DNA from: CAVYXK01 sp963708245
Lineage (GTDB): Bacteria; Pseudomonadota; Alphaproteobacteria; Acetobacterales; Acetobacteraceae
DNA length: 64,000 nucleotides
NCBI GenBank assembly: GCA_963708245.1
Contig: OY970201.1
Span: 7,502,001-7,566,000 of the forward strand
Direction of reading: 5' to 3'
Shown here: positions 1 through 8,793 of the stretch, piece by piece
Position numbering within the stretch: the stretch's first letter is position 1
Layout of the letters: every line of letters starts with the position of its first letter
Position numbers and translations under genes: made by a program
Notes under the pieces: generated by a model
What the model was told of the DNA's origin: nothing
Databases searched by the model: none
What the model saw: the letters and a program-made list of their open reading frames with translations, nothing else

Positions 1-174
1 TATCTCGAAATAGCGCAGCTCGCAGCCGAGTGCCGGCTCGGCAAACAGCACGTGGCGCGAGATAGCGTTGAACGGCGCGCGGCCTGTTTGTTTGTATGGC
101 AGGCGCGGCACGTCCTGCCACGCGAATTCGGCCTCGTCGAAGGAACGCAGGGAAGCGGATGCGTCGATGTTCAT
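1..174 (-). CDS. Cupin-domain protein, partial (probable partner of the RuBisCO-like protein)
   Basis: Only the first 58 codons are inside the window; the rest runs off the left edge. The ATG lies in an ATGA overlap with the stop of the upstream RuBisCO-like gene, so the two are translationally coupled. The visible N-terminus begins MNIDASASLRSFDEAEF and ends with an ALGCELRYFEI-like strand, as in the start of small cupins. In Rhodospirillum rubrum a RuBisCO-like protein works with a cupin (1-methylthioxylulose-5-phosphate methylsulfurylase) in the 5-methylthioadenosine-isoprenoid shunt. I infer the same role from the pairing. The metal-binding half of the cupin is not visible, so the family call is moderate. 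Confidence 0.65.
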   Translation of the reverse strand, partial: MNIDASASLRSFDEAEFAWQDVPRLPYKQTGRAPFNAISRHVLFAEPALGCELRYFEI

Positions 175-1283
175 GGGCTATAGCCGTAGGAATGGGTGGC
201 AACGGCGCGGGTGAAGGCGGTGGCCGCCTCGGTCAGCCGCTCTCCGGCGGCGAGCAGGCTGCCGCCGATCAGCAACATCGTCTCCATGCCGTATAAATCA
301 AGCATTTCGGGAACGCGCGCCAGCGTCATCCCGCCGGCGGGAACCGGCAGGGCGCCGCGCAGGCCCTGCCCGGGGGCGCGCGCCGTCTCGGCAATTCGGC
401 GGCAGACGGCTTCGGAGTAGCCGAACCGGCCGCCATGGTTTGGAAAAATCACGGCATCGGCACCGATCAGAGGAAACAGCCGCCCGATCAGCAAGGCTGG
501 CGCAATGCGCGCCGCTCCGCCCATCGTCGGGTGGGCGATGAAGGCCATGTCCGGGAAATCGCGCCCGAGCGCCTGAACATTGGCGAAGCCCGCCACCAGC
601 GGTGCGATCATTACCGTGTCCAGCCCCTCGTCCCGGGCCAGGGCGAGCTGGCGGCGCATGGCCAGGGCATCACCGGAGAGGCTCGGAACGTATCGTGTCG
701 GATGCCGGGTGATCGCGGCGGCACGCCGTACCGCGGCGGCGCAGCCCGGCACGCGGGCAGCGAACGGCGCATAATCCTGCTCGGCGAGCCCGTGGTCGTC
801 CTTGACGAAATCGAGCCCGCCTGCAGCAAGGCGCCCGGCAAGCTCGGCCAGCTGCGCGGGCGGCAGCCCCTGCGGCTTGATCGCCGAGCACGTCAAGGCG
901 CGACCGCTCGCGCCCACCCGGGACCGCAGCCCGGCGACGCCGTGGCGCGGGCCGCCGAAACGCGCGGCGAGGTCGGCCGGCAACTCGAGATCCTCCAGCG
1001 TTACGTCATCCTGCAGGGAGGTGTTGCCAAACGCCATGTTCAGAAGCTGGCCAGCGTCCCCACCGACCGTCGCGACAGCCAGCGCGATGCGCACATCGAA
1101 CAAGCCACCGCCGCGATCCTCGATGCTCTCGACATGGCCGACCACGTCGCGCAAGACCTCCGGTGCGTCGATCACCTCGATCGGCATCTCGACGCTTTGC
1201 TCCACCGCGATCGCCAGCGCCCGCGCCTCAATTGAGGCCGCCTCGGCTCGAACCCGGTAGAGCGCAATGAAACGTTCCGTCAT
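171..1283 (-). CDS. RuBisCO-like protein (form IV), probable 5-methylthioribulose-1-phosphate isomerase
   Basis: The product is 370 aa, shorter than true RuBisCO large subunits. The segment around residues 133-166 carries SAIKPQG (K136, matching the catalytic-lysine loop) and LDFVKDDHGL (K161 at the carbamylated-lysine site, D163). The residue equivalent to metal-ligand Glu204 of photosynthetic RuBisCO is His164, so carboxylase activity is not expected. Family knowledge: form IV proteins act in methionine salvage, and in R. rubrum the enzyme isomerises 5-methylthioribulose-1-phosphate before a cupin releases methanethiol. The directly coupled cupin gene downstream supports that role. The exact subclass is an inference. 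ATG at 1283. Confidence 0.85.
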   Translation of the reverse strand: MTERFIALYRVRAEAASIEARALAIAVEQSVEMPIEVIDAPEVLRDVVGHVESIEDRGGGLFDVRIALAVATVGGDAGQLLNMAFGNTSLQDDVTLEDLELPADLAARFGGPRHGVAGLRSRVGASGRALTCSAIKPQGLPPAQLAELAGRLAAGGLDFVKDDHGLAEQDYAPFAARVPGCAAAVRRAAAITRHPTRYVPSLSGDALAMRRQLALARDEGLDTVMIAPLVAGFANVQALGRDFPDMAFIAHPTMGGAARIAPALLIGRLFPLIGADAVIFPNHGGRFGYSEAVCRRIAETARAPGQGLRGALPVPAGGMTLARVPEMLDLYGMETMLLIGGSLLAAGERLTEAATAFTRAVATHSYGYSP

Positions 1284-1376
1284 CCCGGGGCCGCCGATAC
1301 AGTCCGGTCCGCTCCGCGTCCAGCCGACGGTGCGTGGGTTGCTGCTCGGACGGAGTGATTGCCGAGGGGGCCGAGA

Positions 1377-2585
1377 TCAGGTGCGGATCAACCCAGGCAT
1401 TGGCGCCGCGGGGGCGCTGTCCGGGAAGACCGTGACCAGCCCTGTTGCCCCGATCCCGAGATGCTGCGCCAGCAGGCCTTTCACCACCGAGCGCAGATCC
1501 GTTGTTGGTTGCAGATCGCGATCTTCGAACAGCCGGCCCGGGCCCAGGCCGGGCCACGTGCCGGCCACCCGGCCGCCTGCGACCGCCCCACCGAACACGA
1601 AGCTAACGGTTGCAGTCCCGTGATCGGTCCCCTTGGTGCCGTTCACCCGCACGGTGCGGCCGAACTCGGTCATGGTCAGAACCACGGTGTCCCGCCACGC
1701 CGGCCCAAGCGCGGTCTTGAGTCCCGCCAGCCCGGCATCGAACCGCGTCATCACCTCGTTCAACACTGGTAACTGCGCGCCATGCGTATCCCAACCGCCG
1801 ATCTCCAACGCGGCCAAGCGCGGACCGTTAGGACGAGCCAGCATTTCGCCGGCCATGGTCGTCAGGGTGGCGAACGGCGAATGGTTCTGCGGTAAGGGAC
1901 CACCGGCCATAACCTCATGGCTGAAGCCCCGTGCACGCAGACCCTCGCGAATCGCCGGCCCGATCAGGGCGTCGGTCGAGGCCAGCGCCGACACTTCGGC
2001 GTAAAGGTCCGGTGGAGCAGGGCCGAAGCCGTGCGGTGCCCAGCTCGCGACCCGCGCCGGCCCGCGCAGCAGCAGCGGCATCGCTATGTCGACCGCCACC
2101 GCGTCGCCCTCGGGACCTGCCCCGCTTGCCGGCAGCATGCCGGCAACACGGTTCAGCCACCCGCTCTTCAGCAGATGGTCGGAGCCGGATTCCATGTAAT
2201 CTTGTGCTTCGAAATGGCTGCGCACCCGATAGGGCCCGGCCACCGCGTGCACCGGCAAGAGCTCGCCGGCCCGGTACATCGCGTGCAGGTTTTGAAGTGC
2301 CGGATGGAGGCCGTAGAAGCCCCCCAGCTCCAGCACGCCGCCTTCCTCTCCCGGCCCAGGAGGGGTGATCTCGCCGCGCAGCCCGGCGAGTGCGGGATCG
2401 CCATAGGGCACGACGGCCGCAAGTCCGTCCATCGCCCCGCGCTGGATAACCACCACCAGCCGCCGTTCAGTCGGTGCGGCGGCCAGTGCGAGCGAGGCCC
2501 GGCCCCAGGGTGACGTCAGAGTCACGGCGGAGGTCAGGCCAAGAAGTGCGGCTCGCCGTGACAGCAGATGGGCGGGTCGCGTCAT
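1377..2585 (-). CDS. DUF1501 family secreted protein
   Basis: The product is 402 aa from the ATG at 2585. The N-terminus MTRPAHLLSRRAALLGLTSA has the twin-arginine pattern (SRRAALLG) followed by a hydrophobic stretch, so export by Tat is likely. The body has typical DUF1501 segments: VVVIQRGAMDGL near the start, RSHFEAQDYMESG, and LTMTEFGRTVRVNG near the end, with a conserved DHGTA. Its start lies one base after the stop of the DUF1800 gene. This two-gene pairing is common in Proteobacteria and Planctomycetes. DUF1501 proteins belong to the alkaline-phosphatase/sulfatase-like superfamily but no substrate is known. An in-frame upstream extension overlapping the DUF1800 gene is not supported. 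Confidence 0.85.
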   Translation of the reverse strand: MTRPAHLLSRRAALLGLTSAVTLTSPWGRASLALAAAPTERRLVVVIQRGAMDGLAAVVPYGDPALAGLRGEITPPGPGEEGGVLELGGFYGLHPALQNLHAMYRAGELLPVHAVAGPYRVRSHFEAQDYMESGSDHLLKSGWLNRVAGMLPASGAGPEGDAVAVDIAMPLLLRGPARVASWAPHGFGPAPPDLYAEVSALASTDALIGPAIREGLRARGFSHEVMAGGPLPQNHSPFATLTTMAGEMLARPNGPRLAALEIGGWDTHGAQLPVLNEVMTRFDAGLAGLKTALGPAWRDTVVLTMTEFGRTVRVNGTKGTDHGTATVSFVFGGAVAGGRVAGTWPGLGPGRLFEDRDLQPTTDLRSVVKGLLAQHLGIGATGLVTVFPDSAPAAPMPGLIRT

Positions 2586-2586
2586 C

Positions 2587-3879
2587 TCAGCGCCTCTGGA
2601 ATTCGGGGGAGGACAACAACAGCGCCACCGCATCGCGGCGGGAGCCGGCTCGCCGGACCGCGTCCAGCGTTGCCGGCCGTAGCAACGGACCCAGGCTGCC
2701 AACAGCCAATTCGTCCGGCGCGTCGCTGTTACCAAAGCGGCCGGCAAGTTCATAAGCGAAATCAATCCGCCGCAGCATCCCTTCCGGCGCGGTCCAATCG
2801 ATCCCTCGATCCGGCCAGCCGTTCGGCTGCGGCGCCGACCAGAGCGGCTGGCCGAGCGTTCCCAGCGCTCCAAGCATCGGGAAGGAGACCGCGGGCACGT
2901 CGAGGGCTCGCAGCGCCGCAACGGTGAAGTCCATCGGCGTGCGAAGTTTCGTACCCGGCTGCCAAGCCGCCTGAATTCCGATCAGCGCCTCCGCGGCCGC
3001 ACCGAGGTCGCCGCGCGTGTCTCGCAACACGCCCTCGATCTGGTGAACCGCATCCGGCGGGGGATCATCCGCGACGAAATGCCGCGCTAACTTGGTCGCC
3101 AGATTACGATGGGTGGCCGGATGATCCGCGAGGTAGGCCAGCGCCTCGATCCCGCCCTCCTCACCAGGCGGGAAAGTCCGACCCATCAGCGTCTGCGGCC
3201 CGGGCTGGTGCGCCCTCGGCTCGAATTTGAACCCATATTGGCCCGCGTTCCAATCCACCGACCAGCCAGTGATAATGCGGGCAAAGCTTGTCACGTCCGC
3301 CTGGGTATAGCCGGAGGCGGGTGTGACCGTGTGCAGCTCCATGCATTCGCGGGCGAGGTTCTCGTTGAGCCCCCGCTCCCCGTCATGCCCAGCCTGGCTC
3401 TGTGGACCGACCGAGCCATCATTGTCGAGGTAAATCAGCATCGCCGGATGACGCATAACCGCGAGCAGCATGTCGCCGAACCGCCCGGTGACATGCGGGC
3501 GGATAGCCTCGGCGACGAAAGGTCCGATGAGGGCGTCGATCCGCGGGCGGTGCGTCGAGACCGTAAAGTGGTTCATCCAGAACCAGACCAGCCGCTCACG
3601 GAACGGCGCCGGCGTTACCAGCGCCCAGTTGAGCAGTGCCAGTCCGTTGACCCGGGACCCACGGCGGCTCATTGGCATGCCTGGGACAGCGCCTTTGTTC
3701 TCCCGGTCCGTGCGCAGCGCCTCCATCCCGGCAGCCAGATCCGGCGCTGGCAAGTCCGCTGCCGGATCCGCCCCACGCACTTGGTTCCTGAGCCAGCCTT
3801 GAGGATCCGCGGGCGGCGGCTGCATGCCCCGCCGCCCGAGCCCGAAGCGCACCAGCGCCTGTGCCGCCGCTATATCCAT
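2587..3879 (-). CDS. DUF1800 family protein
   Basis: The product is 430 aa if it starts at the ATG at 3879 (MDIAAAQALVRFGLGRRG), which matches the usual start of the family. The open frame extends to 4059 but the extra residues look non-coding. Family hallmarks visible are FRERLVWFWMNHFTVS, HPAMLIYLDNDGS, GLNENLARECMELHT (residues about 180-195) and PNGWPDRG near the C-terminus. The function is unknown; the gene almost always sits next to a DUF1501 gene, as here. It lies back to back with the elongation factor G gene on the other strand. Confidence 0.85.
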   Translation of the reverse strand: MDIAAAQALVRFGLGRRGMQPPPADPQGWLRNQVRGADPAADLPAPDLAAGMEALRTDRENKGAVPGMPMSRRGSRVNGLALLNWALVTPAPFRERLVWFWMNHFTVSTHRPRIDALIGPFVAEAIRPHVTGRFGDMLLAVMRHPAMLIYLDNDGSVGPQSQAGHDGERGLNENLARECMELHTVTPASGYTQADVTSFARIITGWSVDWNAGQYGFKFEPRAHQPGPQTLMGRTFPPGEEGGIEALAYLADHPATHRNLATKLARHFVADDPPPDAVHQIEGVLRDTRGDLGAAAEALIGIQAAWQPGTKLRTPMDFTVAALRALDVPAVSFPMLGALGTLGQPLWSAPQPNGWPDRGIDWTAPEGMLRRIDFAYELAGRFGNSDAPDELAVGSLGPLLRPATLDAVRRAGSRRDAVALLLSSPEFQRR

Positions 3880-4106
3880 GAGCCGCACACTAGCCGAATC
3901 GGCGGCGTCCAGCAGTGACAAAGAGTGACCACCAGACGCGCTTGCAAGCTGGATGTTCACGATTCGGTGCTTGCAAAACGCACCCAGCCGTCGCACATGA
4001 ATCGCTAGACAGACGCCAGCCGAACCGGCTGGATCATCCGCGGGCGCGCGGGGGCTCATGAGACCGATAGAGCCCCTTCCGCGCCCGTCGCGATATGGAG
4101 ACCCCT

Positions 4107-6194
4107 ATGCCTGCCACTGGCCTCGCCCAAATCCGCAACATCGGCATTACCGCGCATATTGATGCCGGCAAGACCACTACGACCGAGCGGATCCTCTATT
4201 ACACTGGCGTGTCCCACAAGATCGGTGAGGTGCACGACGGCAACACCACGACCGACTACATGGAGCAGGAGCGCGAGCGGGGCATTACCATCACCTCGGC
4301 CGCCGTGACCTGCGAGTGGAAAGACCACCGCATCAACATCATCGATACGCCCGGCCATATCGATTTCAACATCGAGGTGAACCGCTCGCTGCGTGTGCTC
4401 GACGGCGCGATCTTCATCATCGAGGGTGTGGCTGGTGTACAGCCGCAATCCGAGACCAACTGGCGATTGGCCGACCGCTACAACGTGCCGCGGATCATCT
4501 TCATCAACAAGCTCGACCGCACCGGCGCCGACTTCTACCGGGCCACTGCCACGCTCAAGGAGAAGCTCGATATCGTGGCGCTGCCACTGCAGCTCCCGAT
4601 CGGCATTGAGGACAAGTTCATCGGCGTGGTTGATCTGGTCCGGATGAAGGCCGTCGTCTGGGAAGGCGGCGAGCTGGGGGCAAAGTTCCACGACGAGGAG
4701 ATCCCGGCCGATCTGATCGACCGCGCCCGCGAATACCGCCAGAACCTACTGGACACCGCGCTCTCGGTCGATGACGCGGCCATGGAGGAATATTTCGAGC
4801 ACGGCGACGTTTCCGAAGCCACGCTGAAGCGCTGCGTCAAGTCGGGGACGATTTCCGGCGCCTTCCGCCCCGTGCTCTGCGGCACCGCTTTCAAGAACAA
4901 GGGCGTGCAGCCGCTGCTAGACGCGGTGGTCGACTATCTGCCGAGCCCGCTCGACGTGCCCGGCATCAGCGTCGCCGCCGGTGAGGGCGAGGAGGATGGA
5001 GAGCATTCCAACCGCCGCCGGATCAAGGCCGACCCGGCCGCCCCGTTCGCTGGCCTGGCGTTCAAGATCATCAACGACAAATACGGCACGTTGACGTTCG
5101 TCCGCGTCTATGCCGGCACGCTGCACTCGGGCGAAATGGTGCTGAACACCACCAAGGGCCACCGCGAGCGTATCGGGCGGATGTTCCAGATGCACGCCGA
5201 CAAGCGCCAGGAGATCAAAGAGGTGGAAGCCGGCGACATCGTCGCCTTCGTCGGCCTGAAGGATACAGGTACCGGCGATACGCTTGCCTCGCCTCAGGAT
5301 CCCGTGGTGCTCGAGCGCATGGCCTTCCCAGTGCCGGTGATCGACATCTCGGTTGAGCCGAAGACCAAAGATTCGATTGAGAAAATGAGCATCGGACTGC
5401 AAAAGCTGGCCGGTGAGGACCCCAGTCTGCGGCTGCGCACCGACCAGGAGACCGGGCAGACCATCTTGTCCGGCATGGGCGAGCTGCATCTCGAGATCAT
5501 CATCGACCGCCTCAAGCGCGAATACGGCGTTGAGGCCAATATCGGCGCTCCGCAGGTGGCCTATCGCGAGACGATCACCCGGGCGCACACCGAAACCTAT
5601 ACGCACCGCAAGCAGACCGGCGGCGCCGGCCAATACGCCGAAGTGAAGATCACCTTCGAGCCGCTCGAGCGGAACGGCGGCATCGTGTTCGAGAATGCGG
5701 TCGTCGGCGGGGCAGTGCCGAAGGAATATATCCCCGCGGTCGAGAAGGGGATCCGGTCGCAAGCCGATACCGGCGTGCTGGCGGGCTTCCCCACGGTGGA
5801 CTTCAAATACACCCTGATCGACGGCAAGTACCACGACGTGGACAGCTCGGCGCTGGCATTCGAGATCGCCGCCAAGGCCTGCTTCCGCGACGGCATGAAG
5901 AAGGCCGGTCCGATCCTCCTGGAGCCGATGATGGACGTGGAGGTCACCACCCCGCAGGATCACGTGGGCGACGTGGTAGGAGATCTTAACCGTCGGCGCG
6001 GCATGATCCAGAACCAGGAGAGCTCGGGGTCCACCGTGATCGTGCGGGCCCATGTTCCCCTGAAGGAGATGTTCGGCTATATTTCGGATTTGCGAAGCAT
6101 GACCAAGGGACGCGCCTCGTTCACAATGCAGTTCCACCACTACGAGCCGGTTCCGCGCAACATCGCGGACGAGATCATGGCCAAGAGCGCCTGA
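4107..6194 (+). CDS. fusA: Elongation factor G
   Basis: The product is a 695-aa translational GTPase for ribosomal translocation and recycling. G1 is AHIDAGKTTT near residue 16, then the switch region ERERGITITSAA, G3 DTPGHIDF and G4 NKLD; domains II to V follow in the normal order, including the domain IV segment HRKQTGGAGQYAEV. The ATG at 4107 (MPATGLAQIRN) is preferred over the ATG at 4095 because GGAG at 4097-4100 then sits at good spacing. The gene stands alone, with no rpsL, rpsG or tuf beside it, unlike the str operon. It may be a second EF-G copy or a relocated one; this cannot be decided from the window. Confidence 0.95.
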   Translation: MPATGLAQIRNIGITAHIDAGKTTTTERILYYTGVSHKIGEVHDGNTTTDYMEQERERGITITSAAVTCEWKDHRINIIDTPGHIDFNIEVNRSLRVLDGAIFIIEGVAGVQPQSETNWRLADRYNVPRIIFINKLDRTGADFYRATATLKEKLDIVALPLQLPIGIEDKFIGVVDLVRMKAVVWEGGELGAKFHDEEIPADLIDRAREYRQNLLDTALSVDDAAMEEYFEHGDVSEATLKRCVKSGTISGAFRPVLCGTAFKNKGVQPLLDAVVDYLPSPLDVPGISVAAGEGEEDGEHSNRRRIKADPAAPFAGLAFKIINDKYGTLTFVRVYAGTLHSGEMVLNTTKGHRERIGRMFQMHADKRQEIKEVEAGDIVAFVGLKDTGTGDTLASPQDPVVLERMAFPVPVIDISVEPKTKDSIEKMSIGLQKLAGEDPSLRLRTDQETGQTILSGMGELHLEIIIDRLKREYGVEANIGAPQVAYRETITRAHTETYTHRKQTGGAGQYAEVKITFEPLERNGGIVFENAVVGGAVPKEYIPAVEKGIRSQADTGVLAGFPTVDFKYTLIDGKYHDVDSSALAFEIAAKACFRDGMKKAGPILLEPMMDVEVTTPQDHVGDVVGDLNRRRGMIQNQESSGSTVIVRAHVPLKEMFGYISDLRSMTKGRASFTMQFHHYEPVPRNIADEIMAKSA

Positions 6195-6282
6195 TGGCCG
6201 GGGTATCCCCGTGACGGTGGGCCACTAAGTGGCAGCGCCCCGCCTTCACTGGACGCGGGGTCGCACGGACAAAGGGGTGGGC

Positions 6283-6546
6283 ATGGCCCGCGCCCTCGAA
6301 TGGATCGGCCTGGACGATGCGGGCAAGGCGATCGCGCGCGTGGTACGCCTGCCGGGCCCGCTGTGGTCCAACTGGCGGCAGTACCGCGCCGTGGCTCTCG
6401 ATGAGGAGGCGAAGGTGATCGAGCTTCGCCCCACCCCGCCCGACGGTGCCGACTGGCTGGCCTGCGTCGGTGGCCAGGTAGTCGGCCGCGCGGCCTTGCC
6501 TCTGCAGGCGGTGCGGCGGGTGGAGGCTGCGCTCGGCGGGGACTGA
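6283..6546 (+). CDS. Small hypothetical protein
   Basis: An 87-aa ORF downstream of fusA on the same strand. The ATG at 6283 (MARALEWIGLDDAGKAIARV) is chosen; the frame is open to 6229 but the earlier part has no protein-like character. It is an acidic/basic mix without membrane segments or a known motif. The reverse-strand frame over the same region is long but unlike a protein. I do not recognise a family. Confidence 0.5.
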   Translation: MARALEWIGLDDAGKAIARVVRLPGPLWSNWRQYRAVALDEEAKVIELRPTPPDGADWLACVGGQVVGRAALPLQAVRRVEAALGGD

Positions 6547-6594
6547 GCGGGACGCCCGCCTGCCGGTGATGATGTACTCCGGACGGGATGACCG

Positions 6595-7035
6595 ATGAGC
6601 AACGCAGCCGGATATGATGTCGATTTCTACGCCTGGACGATCGAGCAGGCCGGCCTTTTGCGCTCGGGCCGGCTGTCCGAGGCCGATATCGGGAACATCG
6701 CCGAGGAAATTGAAAGCTTGGGACGTAGCGAGAAGCGAGAGCTGTCCAATCGTCTTACCGTGTTGCTTGTCCATTTGCTGAAATGGCAGGTTCAGCCCGC
6801 ATTCCGCGGCAGCAGTTGGCGGCTTACAATCATCGAGCAACGCCGCCGACTGACTGAGCACCTGAAGGACAATCTAAGTTTAAGGGGCCTTCTGGCGAAG
6901 AGCATCGCGATGTCGTACCGGTTTGCGCTGCTAGGAGCGCAGAAGGAAACCGGTCTGTCGGACAGCGCTTTCCCTTCCACCTGCCCCTGGACCGGCGAAC
7001 AGGTGCTGGCCGAAGAGTTTCTTCCAGAGGGGTAA
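6595..7035 (+). CDS. DUF29 family protein (first copy)
   Basis: The product is 146 aa, normal for DUF29. Diagnostic parts are YDVDFYAWTIEQAGLLRSG at the N-terminus, NIAEEIESLGRSEKREL in the first helix pair, LLVHLLKWQVQP in the centre, and a C-terminal CPWTGEQVLAEEFLP. DUF29 is an alpha-helical family of unknown function, often present in many copies in Acetobacteraceae and cyanobacteria. A related copy lies at 8794-9237, on the other side of the solute-binding protein gene. Confidence 0.88.
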   Translation: MSNAAGYDVDFYAWTIEQAGLLRSGRLSEADIGNIAEEIESLGRSEKRELSNRLTVLLVHLLKWQVQPAFRGSSWRLTIIEQRRRLTEHLKDNLSLRGLLAKSIAMSYRFALLGAQKETGLSDSAFPSTCPWTGEQVLAEEFLPEG

Positions 7036-7097
7036 CCCCTCGTCTCCCCTAATGGGAGGTCGTAGGGTGTAACAATGACCTCGCCCTCGGTTTGCGA

Positions 7098-8708
7098 ATG
7101 ATCCACCTGCCTGGATGTAGCCGACCCTTGTTAGGCCTGCTGCTGGCGGCGGCGGTCGTCGCTTCCGGCGCAAGCAGCCTGCACGCCGACACGCTGGTGG
7201 TGTGCACCGAGGCAAGCCCCGATTTCCTGAACGCGCAGTTCAGCGTCACCAGCTTCGACGTCAGTGAACAGGTTTCGGACCGGCTGGTGGAGATGCGGAG
7301 CGGTGGCGCTGACCTTGCGCCGGCGCTGGCCCGATCCTGGAGCATCTCGCCGGACGGCCTGAGCTACACGTTCAATCTGCGGCACGGGGTGAAGTTCCAG
7401 TCGAACGCACGCTTCACGCCAAGCCGGGAGATGAACGCCGACGACGTGGTGTTCAGCTTCCGGCGCATGTTCGACACCACGGACCCGTTCTACAAAAGTG
7501 CCAACGGTAACTTTCCAGAGTTCCTGGACCTGCTGGCGCCAAGCCTGCAAGCTATCGATCGGGTCGATACCAACACCGTACGGTTTCGACTGAAATCGCC
7601 TCTGGCGCCGCTGCTGGCGACACTATCGATCCCGCCGTTCTCGATCCTGTCGGCCGAGTATGCGGCTAGTCTGGAGAAGTCCGGCCGGCTCGGCGACCTG
7701 GATACCGAGTTGATCGGCACCGGACCGTTCAGCTTCGTGCAGTATCAGAAGGACTTGCTGGTGCGGTTCCGTGCTTTCCCGGATTTCTGGGGCAAGACGG
7801 GCGGAATGCCGGAGCGGGCAGCGCGGGTCGATCAACTCGTGTTCGCGATCACGCCCGATGCCTCGGTGCGCGAGGCCAAGCTGCGTACGGACGAGTGCCA
7901 GATCGCGCGCTATCCAAATCCGTCCGACGTGCCTGCGCTGCGTGCCGATCCGAACATCAGGGTGGAGCAAGGGCAGATCGCCGTCACCAACTACATCTAT
8001 TTCGATCTCGACCGGAAGCCGCTGGATGATCAGCGGGTGCGCAAAGCGCTGGCACTGGCGATCGATCACGACGCGCTGGCGGCGGTGGCGTTCCCGGGCG
8101 GTGCGCCGGCGGGCGGGTTGGTGCCGCCGGCGCTGTGGGGATACGACCCGTCGCTGCGCCCTTATCCCCATGACCCCGATGTCGCGCGCCGACTGCTAGC
8201 CGAGGCAGGCTATCCGAACGGCTTTTCCACCGAGTTGTGGGCGATGCCGGTGTCGCGCCCCTATGTGCCGAACGGACGCCGTGCCGCGGCGATGATCCAG
8301 GCGGACTGGGCGAAGATCGGCGTACAGGCGCGGATCGTTACCTATGAATGGGGCGAGTACCTGAAGCGAACGCGCGACGGCGATGCGCCGATCGCCATGC
8401 TCGGCGACATCTGGGACTATCCCGACCCTAGCGAGGTGATGCTCGAATTCGTTTGTCATGCCCCCGCCAATGCGGCGCGTTTCTGCAGCCCCGCCTACGA
8501 CGCGGCCGTGCTGCGGGCCAATATAATGACCAATCAGGATGAACGGGCGCGACTGTACCAGGAGGCGCAGCGGGTGATGTATGACGCCGTACCGCTGGTG
8601 CGGCTGGCGAATGTTACGGTATTTGTGCCGGTGCGGCGCGAGGTGGAGGGGTTCCGCCCACAGGCGCTCGGCAGCCAATCCTATGGTGGGGTGGCGCTGG
8701 CGAAGTGA
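7098..8708 (+). CDS. ABC transporter substrate-binding protein, peptide/nickel (SBP family 5) type
   Basis: The product is 536 aa, usual for DppA-type proteins. The N-terminus has a signal peptide with likely cleavage after SSLHA, so the protein is periplasmic. Family segments include VVCTEASPDFLNAQ, LARSWSISPDGLSYTFNLRHGVKFQ, MNADDVVFSFRRM and VRKALALAIDHDALA. It would bind oligopeptides or similar solutes. No permease or ATPase genes lie next to it, so it is an orphan component. An alternative TTG start six bases upstream exists; the ATG at 7098 is preferred. Substrate unknown. Confidence 0.88.
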   Translation: MIHLPGCSRPLLGLLLAAAVVASGASSLHADTLVVCTEASPDFLNAQFSVTSFDVSEQVSDRLVEMRSGGADLAPALARSWSISPDGLSYTFNLRHGVKFQSNARFTPSREMNADDVVFSFRRMFDTTDPFYKSANGNFPEFLDLLAPSLQAIDRVDTNTVRFRLKSPLAPLLATLSIPPFSILSAEYAASLEKSGRLGDLDTELIGTGPFSFVQYQKDLLVRFRAFPDFWGKTGGMPERAARVDQLVFAITPDASVREAKLRTDECQIARYPNPSDVPALRADPNIRVEQGQIAVTNYIYFDLDRKPLDDQRVRKALALAIDHDALAAVAFPGGAPAGGLVPPALWGYDPSLRPYPHDPDVARRLLAEAGYPNGFSTELWAMPVSRPYVPNGRRAAAMIQADWAKIGVQARIVTYEWGEYLKRTRDGDAPIAMLGDIWDYPDPSEVMLEFVCHAPANAARFCSPAYDAAVLRANIMTNQDERARLYQEAQRVMYDAVPLVRLANVTVFVPVRREVEGFRPQALGSQSYGGVALAK

Positions 8709-8793
8709 TGCGGCGGCTTGGCCCTCTTACCGCTTGTCGTCGAATTTGAGATTGCCTACCGTACAGACACCGTAAATGGCCCGAGGCGGATCG

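Noticed and set aside
435..1235. Plus-strand 266-aa frame over the RuBisCO-like gene
   Set aside because: Antisense to a clear gene; the translation is Arg/His-rich and without family features.
171..1283. Functional CO2-fixing RuBisCO
   Set aside because: It is short, lacks the full metal-binding set (His at the Glu204 position) and has a cupin partner; this fits form IV.
4917..6140. Minus-strand 407-aa frame over fusA
   Set aside because: It is a reverse-frame shadow of a conserved GTPase gene.
6175..6861. Minus-strand 228-aa frame
   Set aside because: Spans three plus-strand genes including DUF29; not protein-like.
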